A stretch of DNA of 12,065 bases from NCBI GenBank assembly GCA_021804705.1, contig JAJZHC010000030.1, forward strand, positions 1 to 12,065, given 5' to 3'. The notes below the pieces were generated by a model. The model was not told where the DNA came from. It was given only the letters and a program-made list of their open reading frames with translations, and did not search any database. This DNA comes from Pseudomonadota bacterium (GTDB taxonomy: Bacteria > Pseudomonadota > Gammaproteobacteria > Burkholderiales > Ferrovaceae). How positions within the stretch are numbered: the stretch's first letter is position 1; every line of letters begins with the position of its first letter. The position numbers and the translations under genes are program-made. Positions 7,019 through 12,065 of the stretch are shown here, one piece after another.

Positions 7019-8977
7019 CTAGTTTTTCGGGTTGCTCGCGGCGTTATTTGAAGCGCCCGTATCCGTCTGTGTTGTATAGGCAACGGCGCCATGGCTCCCG
7101 GAAAAGATCCGGCTGCTGCCTTCCTTGACATGCCGCAGGACAACGCCGAGCTGTTGCCCGGATAGCCTGTAAAATGCGGCAAGACCGGTCCCTGAAACAA
7201 GTTTTTGTACCACCGTGTCGCCCAAAACGCTTTTGACCTGGCAGCTTTCGGTCGTCCCAGCGGACATTCGCTGTTCCTCGAGCACGAGTAATTCAGCCTG
7301 CAGGTCCTGAAGTTTTTTTGTCTGGTCCTCGACGCCATGCAGCAGCGGGGCGTATCGGGCCACCAGCTTGCCCCACCCTTCCTGCTGCTCGGCCGACAGG
7401 TGCACCTTACCCGCCTCGACCTTTGCCTTCAGGGCCAGATAATTGGCGAACCCATCGTTGGATTGGGTTTCGATGAGCCTGCGCAATTTTAATTGCCTGT
7501 CCTGCTGAAGCTCTGCTTCATGCGCTTTCAGCTCGGTGAGTTGTCGATCCAGGGCCGGGAGGTCGGGCAATACGACGGAAATGACGGTTTCGTTGAATTT
7601 GCGGATGTTGGATCGCTCGACCTCAATCACCTTGCCAGCCAGGGCGCATCCCTCAGCGAGGCCAATCTGCAGCTGCTCACCGACAATTTCGCAATTCACC
7701 GCATGCGCCACGGTGATGTGGCGACCAATGATCGTACATTCCTCGGCAATGTGCAGGTGGATTTCTCCTTCAAGAGCCTCGATCCTGGCGTTGATGGCCT
7801 TTTGCTTGATGTTGATGTGGCCATTGATGGCCTGGGCGCGACCTCCGGAGAGGTTGCCTTTGATCTCTATGGTGCCGTTGCGTGAAATGACCGTACCGAA
7901 CACGGAAGAATTGAAGGTCAGGTTGACGCCTTCAACCACCCGCTTTTCCTGAACTTCACCGAATTCGGTAAAGTCTTTCACATCCAGGCTGATGTCCCCT
8001 CCCGTGGACTTGATGCTCACCCCTTCCCGATTTTCGATTTTGGTGGAGACGCGCAGTTGTCCGCTGTGGGTGTCGACGCTCAAAAAACCATCCCTGCTGG
8101 CCAGCAACATGTCGCCTGCCGGGGTATGTTCGATTCTTGTCCCTTCGCCGGCCAGGGTTTCGAGGCGGATGTCCTTTGGTGGGCGCGGCGCGATCACCTT
8201 ACCTGTGACGCTATACCCCGGCAAACCCAGGCGACGGGGAATCTTTCGCAACAGCAGCAGGTCTTTGCTGACTTGTGGAAACCGGTTTTTAGCCCTGCGA
8301 ATATCGATTCGCCCGTTTGGAAGGACGAGCGGCGACCTGTCCTGATGCAAACGGTCACTTTCCTCCTTGATTTCGGCATCCTTGCTGTCGGTGGGCAAGC
8401 GCTGGGCGGCAATGTTGACCCGACCGGTCATTCCGGTTCTGATCGCTTCGCGAACAACCTTCTCGTCAATCCCGAAGCGCAGCCCCTTCAGCCACAGACT
8501 GGCGACGAACTCATCGAAGTTGATCCTGGCGGGGACCTGAACGATGGTTCGACGGTACTTGATGATGGGCGCCACGCCCTCCTTGTCCGGGAGGCCATAG
8601 ACCGGTTCGTCCTTTCCGGTTTCGATAAAAACCGGCTCGAAAAGATATTCTGCCAGGTTGCCACTCCGGTCGATCTTGAGCCCTTTGTACAACCCTTGTC
8701 GTTCATCAGCAAAAATGGCAATGCTGTCGGCAATTTTGACATCGTCCGTGCCCTTTCCCAAAGTTGCCAGTGGCTCACTGCCATAGAGCAGATCCATGAA
8801 AACGGCATAATGGAGCCCGACAAAATAGGAGCCGTTGGTGATGACCCGGTCTGCAAATTCGCGCAAGGTTTCCTGGGATGACACGTTGGAGATGCTGATG
8901 AATACGCCTGCCTCACGCAAGGATACGTAGGATGTGGCGTAAGCATTCTGTGGGGTTGAGTCTGCAAGATCAGTCAT
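7019..8977 (-). CDS. FapA/DUF342-family beta-helix protein
   Basis: A 652-residue cytosolic protein with no signal peptide or membrane span visible. The DUF342 (FapA) signature is clear around residues 243-300: RKIPRRLGLPGYSVTGKVI, then PRPPKDI, then a GEGT-to-LLASRDGFLSV stretch. Residues 300-455 are a series of short alternating hydrophobic strands with Gly and Asn turns (for example NGTIEIKGNLSGG, INGHINIKQ, CTIIGRHITVAHAVNCEIVG), typical of the right-handed beta-helix in this family. Residues 470-575 are rich in Leu, Glu, Lys and Gln and probably form a coiled coil. The tail is Ser/Asn/Thr rich. FapA in Vibrio affects polar flagellum assembly through FlhF, but no flagellar gene is visible here, so the role is unknown. 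The ATG at 8977 is the first possible start after an in-frame stop and has no clear Shine-Dalgarno sequence. Confidence 0.85.
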   Translation of the reverse strand: MTDLADSTPQNAYATSYVSLREAGVFISISNVSSQETLREFADRVITNGSYFVGLHYAVFMDLLYGSEPLATLGKGTDDVKIADSIAIFADERQGLYKGLKIDRSGNLAEYLFEPVFIETGKDEPVYGLPDKEGVAPIIKYRRTIVQVPARINFDEFVASLWLKGLRFGIDEKVVREAIRTGMTGRVNIAAQRLPTDSKDAEIKEESDRLHQDRSPLVLPNGRIDIRRAKNRFPQVSKDLLLLRKIPRRLGLPGYSVTGKVIAPRPPKDIRLETLAGEGTRIEHTPAGDMLLASRDGFLSVDTHSGQLRVSTKIENREGVSIKSTGGDISLDVKDFTEFGEVQEKRVVEGVNLTFNSSVFGTVISRNGTIEIKGNLSGGRAQAINGHINIKQKAINARIEALEGEIHLHIAEECTIIGRHITVAHAVNCEIVGEQLQIGLAEGCALAGKVIEVERSNIRKFNETVISVVLPDLPALDRQLTELKAHEAELQQDRQLKLRRLIETQSNDGFANYLALKAKVEAGKVHLSAEQQEGWGKLVARYAPLLHGVEDQTKKLQDLQAELLVLEEQRMSAGTTESCQVKSVLGDTVVQKLVSGTGLAAFYRLSGQQLGVVLRHVKEGSSRIFSGSHGAVAYTTQTDTGASNNAASNPKN

Positions 8978-8984
8978 TTCAGGG

Positions 8985-8990
8985 ACTATA
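8985..8990 (-). promoter_or_regulatory. candidate -10 element of the FapA-like gene
   Basis: The - strand reads TATAGT here, five of six bases matching the sigma-70 -10 consensus. Its downstream edge is seven bases from the ATG, so initiation would fall at or very near the start codon. No convincing -35 is seen, so the call is tentative. Confidence 0.3.
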
Positions 8991-9038
8991 GCCTAGAAGT
9001 CATTCATGAGGTGCACCGCTACCCCCAGTAGGAATGCA

Positions 9039-9565
9039 TCACCGAGGTTGCCGGTCATTCGCAGGAGCCCCCACGGGCAAGAAGGCAAACGTCACGGCGC
9101 CAATGACCACCATCCCCCCGATCAACTGGACCTGCGTGGGCAGCATGCCTTCAAACGCCGCAATCACCAGCGAGGAGACCAGCACCAGATTCAGGAAAAT
9201 TGCCGCCTGCGAAGCGCCCAGCCGGGCTATGCCGGCATTCCAGAACAAATAGGCCAGCACCCCTCCACCTACGGTCATCATCAACAATGCACTCCCTGCA
9301 TGCCAACTGGGCAGTACGAAGTGCTCACCGCTGAACAGGGCCGCTGCAGTGAGGGCCAGGGCGCCGACCACTTGAGATGGCGTAACGGAATGCATTCCCT
9401 ACGGTATTGGGTGACAAGCAGCATGATGGTGGCGGCCATCAGGTAACGGGTTGCGCCAGCCACATAAGGATGCATTTCCGCAACCACGGGTTTTGCCAGG
9501 TTGAAGTTTGCTCCCCATAAAATCGCAGCAAAAGCGGTCAGTAAATAGGTGGTGATGCGCCCCAT
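9039..9565 (-). pseudogene. EamA/DMT-family permease remnant with internal deletion and frameshift
   Basis: Members of this inner-membrane drug/metabolite transporter family normally have ten spans and about 290-300 residues. Here the - strand from the ATG at 9565 encodes an N-terminal part (MGRITTYLLTAFAAILWGAN, then KPVVAEMHP and a second span ending near YRRECIPLRH), matching spans 1-2. From about 9395 to 9039 a different frame encodes the C-terminal part: GGGVLAYLFWNAGIARLGAS, AAIFLNLVLVSSLVIAAF and VQLIGGMVVIGAVTFAFL, matching roughly spans 7-10. Only about 175 codons remain and the two parts are in different frames, so spans 3-6 (about 115-120 residues) appear deleted, with the junction near 9370-9400. 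Read straight through, the first frame continues into about 24 unrelated residues and stops at 9281. No good ribosome site precedes 9565. A sequencing or assembly error is a less likely explanation. Confidence 0.8.
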
Positions 9566-9609
9566 TGAATCCACGCCTGGATAATAAAAGTCACAGAGAC
9601 TACCAAAAA

Positions 9610-9640
9610 TTGACTTTACTAGGGCTCGAATCGGTGTAAA
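9610..9640 (+). promoter_or_regulatory. weak candidate promoter for the exported-protein pair
   Basis: TTGACT at 9610-9615 resembles a -35 box. TGTAAA at 9635-9640 could be a -10 with a rather long 19-bp spacer; TAAATA at 9637-9642 is an alternative. The element lies in the 122-bp gap before the PEBP gene, where a promoter is expected. The match is imperfect. Confidence 0.3.
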
Positions 9641-9687
9641 TATCTGCACCACCATCGTCCTCACACCGTGTAAGGAGAAGAACTGCC

Positions 9688-10236
9688 ATGCGTCGCACCC
9701 TGCTTTTCGTTGCCCTGGCGTGTTTGTCCGCCTGGTCTTACGCCGACGGTTTCACGCTGACCAGTCCTGAAATCAAGGCCAATGGCAAGATTCCCAAGCG
9801 TTTTGAGTACAACGGGTTTGGCTGCTCAGGCGAAAACAGGTCGCCCGCGCTTCAATGGAGCGGAGCCCCCAGTGATACCAAGAGCTATGCCGTCACCATG
9901 TATGATCCCGATGCCCCCACGGGTTCGGGTTGGTGGCACTGGATCGTCATCAATATTCCGGCCGATGTCACCGAACTGGCTGCGGGTGCGGGCGCAGTCA
10001 ACAGCACCCTGTTGCCCCACGGTGCAGTGCAGGGAAGGTCTGACTTCGGCGCGCCTGCCTGGGGCGGCACCTGCCCACCCCTGGGGGATGCACCACATCG
10101 GTACATTTTCACCGTATACGCCCTTAAAACCGGCAAGCTTGAAGTGCCTGCTGATGCCACGGCTGCACTGACCGGGTACATGATTCATGCCAATGCCCTG
10201 GACAAGGCCAGCTTCACTGCCACATACGGGCGCTAG
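9688..10236 (+). CDS. exported YbhB/YbcL-family (PEBP, Raf kinase inhibitor-like) protein
   Basis: A 182-residue protein of the phosphatidylethanolamine-binding protein family, in the bacterial YbhB/YbcL branch. Residues 1-19 form a Sec-type signal (RR, hydrophobic core, SYA before Asp20), so the mature protein is probably periplasmic. Family motifs: GCSGENRSPALQW at residues 45-57, DPDAPTGSGWWHW at 73-85, and GTCPPLGDAPHRY at 127-139. Cys46 and Cys129 are the only cysteines in the mature part apart from the signal and could form a disulfide; that is inference. The ligand-binding pocket residues (Asp-Pro-Asp-Ala-Pro and Pro-His-Arg-Tyr) are intact. The function of this family in bacteria is poorly defined. 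The start is supported by AAGGAG at 9672-9677. The peroxiredoxin gene begins 17 bp after the stop, suggesting co-transcription. Confidence 0.92.
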   Translation: MRRTLLFVALACLSAWSYADGFTLTSPEIKANGKIPKRFEYNGFGCSGENRSPALQWSGAPSDTKSYAVTMYDPDAPTGSGWWHWIVINIPADVTELAAGAGAVNSTLLPHGAVQGRSDFGAPAWGGTCPPLGDAPHRYIFTVYALKTGKLEVPADATAALTGYMIHANALDKASFTATYGR

Positions 10237-10253
10237 TCGCAAAAGGCCGTGAA

Positions 10254-10793
10254 ATGAAAACCATGTATTGGCTTGCAGCCACCCTGGGACTGATCTGCCT
10301 GACCTGGACTGGCGCTGCCCTCTCGGCTGAAATGCCGCAGGTGGGGCAGATCGCTCCGGAATTCAGCGTGGCAGACCAGAATGGCACGTTGCAACACCTT
10401 GCGGATTATCGGGGAAAATGGCTGGTTTTGTATTTCTACCCCAAGGATGAAACGCCCGGCTGCACCGCAGAGGCCTGCGCCTACCGGGACGATATCCAGA
10501 AAATTCAGCGGCTCGGCGCCGCAGTGCTGGGTGTCAGCATCGATGATGCCAGCAGCCACGCAGATTTCGCCAGGAACCACCATCTGCCTTTTCCGCTCCT
10601 GGCTGACAAGGATGGCACCGTCTCGCAACAATATGGTTCAGAAATGCGCCTGTTGGGGTTCAGGATTGCCAAACGCAACACCTTCATCATCAACCCTTCA
10701 GGACGCATTGCTAAAGTGTATGAAAGCGTTGACGCAGAGCGCAACCCCGCCCAGGTCATCACCGACCTCGCCATACTGGAAGGCGGTCGCTAG
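10254..10793 (+). CDS. exported PrxQ/Bcp-type peroxiredoxin
   Basis: A thiol peroxidase that would reduce hydrogen peroxide or organic hydroperoxides. The 179 residues start with a signal peptide (MKTMYWLAATLGL core, probable cleavage after ALSA at residue 25), so it is expected in the periplasm, unlike cytosolic E. coli Bcp of about 156 residues. The active site reads PKDETPGCTAEACAYRD: the peroxidatic Cys70 sits in PGCT and the resolving Cys75 five residues later, the usual PrxQ arrangement. APEFSV at 34-39, FPLLAD and the C-terminal NTFIINPSGRI also match the family. The PEBP gene stops 17 bp upstream, and AAAAGG at 10241-10246 serves as ribosome site. The electron donor is not evident; no thioredoxin-like gene is in view. 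A second ATG three codons in is possible but would not alter the mature protein. Confidence 0.93.
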   Translation: MKTMYWLAATLGLICLTWTGAALSAEMPQVGQIAPEFSVADQNGTLQHLADYRGKWLVLYFYPKDETPGCTAEACAYRDDIQKIQRLGAAVLGVSIDDASSHADFARNHHLPFPLLADKDGTVSQQYGSEMRLLGFRIAKRNTFIINPSGRIAKVYESVDAERNPAQVITDLAILEGGR

Positions 10794-10803
10794 CCGGCTG
10801 TGG

Positions 10804-10834
10804 TAACCCGGCCATATGGGGATTACCCGGGTTA
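10804..10834 (+). terminator. inverted repeat, possible terminator after the peroxiredoxin gene
   Basis: TAACCCGG at 10804-10811 is a perfect 8-bp inverted repeat of CCGGGTTA at 10827-10834. The 15-base loop contains the palindrome CCATATGG. TTTCT follows on the + strand. The loop is long and the T-tract short, so terminator strength is uncertain. The 3' arm includes the stop codon of the convergent small ORF. Confidence 0.5.
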
Positions 10835-10942
10835 TTTCTGGTCTTGTTTGCCGTCCTTTGAATCATCATCGCTGCGATCTCCAGTAGTCGCCACAAAAAT
10901 CACGGCGCACAGAAAAAGCAGTCCAATAATCGTTTCAATCAT
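10832..10942 (-). CDS. 36-residue single-span membrane protein, downstream of marR-type gene
   Basis: A small ORF of 36 codons plus TAA. The protein starts MIETIIGLLFLCAVIFVATT, a hydrophobic stretch long enough for one membrane span, and ends in a highly polar tail, DRSDDDSKDGKQDQK. The charge layout leaves the tail's side of the membrane uncertain. AGAGGG at 10950-10955 lies seven bases before the ATG and overlaps the stop of the MarR-family gene, and the gap between the two genes is only 12 bp, so they are probably co-transcribed and perhaps coupled. I do not recognise the family. Possible roles are a small regulator or subunit of a membrane protein, but no partner is visible. The ribosome site, the position in the operon and the span-plus-tail design support a real gene; the short length leaves doubt. 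Confidence 0.6.
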   Translation of the reverse strand: MIETIIGLLFLCAVIFVATTGDRSDDDSKDGKQDQK

Positions 10943-10954
10943 GAAGCGTCCCTC

Positions 10955-11380
10955 TTATGATTTGAGTGATCTGGCAAATACTTCCTGCAATGACAGGCGT
11001 TCGGCACGATGCAGTCGTGCCAGCTTTTCAAGGCAGGCCTCCCCCTTTTGCGTCAATCTCACCTCAACCCGGCGCAGATCGCTGCTGCTGGTGCTACGCT
11101 CCACCAGAGCGGATTTTTCGCAGCGGGTAATCAAGGCCACAATGCCGTGATGTTTAGCTTGTAACCGCTCTGCAAGTTCAACGATCGTGGCCCAATCACG
11201 GCCTGGAAAACCCTTGATTTGCAGCAGTAGCTGGTACTGCAGCGGTGTCACGCCTTCCCTGCGAGTCAGTTCTTCACTGAACCGAAGAAAGCGGCGCAAC
11301 TGATAGCGAAACTGGGCGAGCCGCTCGAATTCCTCTTTCGACATGCCGCTTTCAGTTGATTTCGTTCGCCCGTTAACCAT
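10955..11380 (-). CDS. MarR-family transcriptional regulator
   Basis: A 141-residue winged-helix regulator, the usual MarR length. An N-terminal dimerisation helix (residues about 15-42) precedes VTPLQYQLLLQI. The helix-turn-helix covers about 64-95 (ATIVELAERLQAKHHGIVALITRCEKSALVER). The wing contains SSSDLRRVEVRLTQKG at 98-113 with the conserved Asp and Arg, and a C-terminal helix follows. Members of this family usually repress neighbouring genes and themselves and respond to small phenolic ligands or to oxidation; Cys87 and Cys116 are present, but redox sensing cannot be concluded. It is divergent from the Crp/Fnr-type gene 45 bp away. The start is uncertain: the ATG at 11380 lacks a ribosome site but lies where a leaderless transcript would begin, while Met13 (ATG at 11344) is an alternative. 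Confidence 0.9.
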   Translation of the reverse strand: MVNGRTKSTESGMSKEEFERLAQFRYQLRRFLRFSEELTRREGVTPLQYQLLLQIKGFPGRDWATIVELAERLQAKHHGIVALITRCEKSALVERSTSSSDLRRVEVRLTQKGEACLEKLARLHRAERLSLQEVFARSLKS

Positions 11381-11382
11381 GG

Positions 11383-11395
11383 TGATAATATATCA
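11383..11395. promoter_or_regulatory. AT-rich palindrome, candidate operator between marR-type and crp-type genes
   Basis: TGATAATATATCA has perfect 5-bp arms (TGATA/TATCA) around a 3-bp centre. An overlapping repeat, ATCA at 11392-11395 and TGAT at 11401-11404, adds a second dyad. On the - strand TATATT at 11387-11392 matches five of six -10 bases for the MarR gene. On the + strand TATCAT at 11391-11396 is a possible -10 for the Crp/Fnr gene. Overlap with both candidate -10 boxes suits repression of both genes by one regulator; this is inferred from position and symmetry. Confidence 0.45.
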
Positions 11396-11425
11396 TGCTG
11401 TGATGATTTTCCGGAATCGCCTGTC

Positions 11426-12052
11426 ATGGGACTGCCCTGCCCTACCATTATTGAAACACCCTTGGCGCAACACCCATTACGCCTGCTGCTGCGTGCTTTG
11501 ATTCACGCCAACATCGTACTGCAACATCTCAAGGACGACGAGCTGACCGAGCTGGAACGGCATCTGGTGATCGCTGAGGTTAAAAAGGGCGACGCCCTGC
11601 TCATCCAGGGCGCCACTGAAATGAACCAGTATTTCATCCTCGAAGGTGTGCTAAAACGGGTGGTAACCACTGCCGAAGGCAAGGAAATGACCCTGCGTTT
11701 TGCGCGCGAAACGGAAATTGAAACCAGTTATGCCGCCTGGCGCCTTGAATGTCGGGCGCCCTACAGCATCTGTGCAGTAACGAAAGTTCGCGTGGCCATG
11801 TGCCCCATCGAGGTGTGGGCCGACTTCATGAATGGCCATCCTGTCCTGAAAAAGGAATTTGAATACGAAGTCATGCGATTGATGAGCGAGATCATGGCCG
11901 ACACCATTGCCCTCCATCTGCTTGATGCCGCAGGGCGGATGGAACGGTTTCAACAAAAGAATCCTGAGATGGCCATGCTCCTGCCCAGAAAGGAATTGGC
12001 CCTGCACCTCAACATCAGCCCGGAGACCCTAAGCCGGGTATTACACCATTAG
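11426..12052 (+). CDS. Crp/Fnr-family transcriptional regulator
   Basis: A 208-residue protein with a cyclic-nucleotide-binding-like beta-barrel at about residues 35-125 (LKDDELTELERHLVIAEVKK, then GDALLIQGA, then YFILEGVLKRVV), a long dimerisation helix at about 135-170, and a helix-turn-helix at 186-206 (LPRKELALHLNISPETLSRV). The chain stops two residues after the recognition helix, so the usual wing is missing or minimal. The N-terminal cysteine cluster of FNR is absent (only Cys5 there), so an oxygen-sensing 4Fe-4S role is unlikely. The phosphate-binding cassette of cAMP-binding CRP is not recognisable around residues 95-120, so the ligand is unknown. It is divergent from the MarR-family gene and shares its control region. 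No strong ribosome site is seen before the ATG (CCGGAA ten bases upstream is the best). Regulon unknown. Confidence 0.85.
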   Translation: MGLPCPTIIETPLAQHPLRLLLRALIHANIVLQHLKDDELTELERHLVIAEVKKGDALLIQGATEMNQYFILEGVLKRVVTTAEGKEMTLRFARETEIETSYAAWRLECRAPYSICAVTKVRVAMCPIEVWADFMNGHPVLKKEFEYEVMRLMSEIMADTIALHLLDAAGRMERFQQKNPEMAMLLPRKELALHLNISPETLSRVLHH

Positions 12053-12065
12053 CATCATTTCCAGT

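Noticed and set aside
8057..8881. + strand ORF (274 codons) opposite the FapA-like gene
   Set aside because: No recognisable domain, and the - strand carries the clear DUF342 signature over the same bases.
9006..9446. + strand ORF (146 codons) over the EamA remnant
   Set aside because: It reads as low-complexity His/Gln-rich sequence, while the opposite strand shows transporter spans.
11426..12052. FNR-type oxygen sensor
   Set aside because: The N-terminal cysteine cluster required for the 4Fe-4S centre is absent.
1..12065. Novel defence, CRISPR or mobile-element system
   Set aside because: No direct repeat arrays, transposase, integrase, nuclease or toxin-antitoxin motifs were found on either strand.

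Overview
The window is about 60% GC and densely coded. Its sequences look betaproteobacterial: the type II malate dehydrogenase, the prpB-prpC-prpD order followed by aconitase A, and the short intergenic gaps all fit that class. Details of the malate dehydrogenase (an 'ITPSL' stretch after the NAD-binding Asp) lean towards Nitrosomonadales-like lineages. The taxonomic placement is inferred from recalled family resemblance, not from a search.

Region 1 (1-6993, + strand) is a tight five-gene operon for the 2-methylcitrate cycle and part of the TCA cycle. It holds prpB (5' end outside the window), prpC, prpD, acnA and mdh, with gaps of -4, 25, 20 and 26 bp. PrpC condenses propionyl-CoA with oxaloacetate, PrpD dehydrates 2-methylcitrate, AcnA can rehydrate 2-methyl-cis-aconitate, and PrpB cleaves 2-methylisocitrate to pyruvate and succinate. 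Mdh can regenerate the oxaloacetate acceptor after succinate is oxidised to malate. A hairpin terminator preceded by a 35-nt uninterrupted purine run follows mdh and probably serves both strands.

Region 2 (7019-9565, - strand) holds an orphan FapA/DUF342 protein with a beta-helix core and a coiled-coil C-terminal part. Upstream of it lies a decayed EamA/DMT transporter that has lost its middle and is out of frame.

Region 3 (9688-10834, + strand) encodes two exported proteins, a YbhB/YbcL-type PEBP protein and a PrxQ/Bcp-type peroxiredoxin with a Sec-type signal. An inverted repeat that may act as a terminator follows.

Region 4 (10832-12052) is a regulatory locus. A MarR-family repressor and a 36-codon single-span membrane protein lie on the - strand, divergent from a Crp/Fnr-family regulator on the + strand. 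The 45-bp divergent gap contains a 13-bp AT-rich palindrome suited to be an operator. The small membrane protein is the least expected gene here. No RNA genes, insertion sequences or CRISPR arrays were seen, and I found no convincing evidence for a wholly new multi-gene system.
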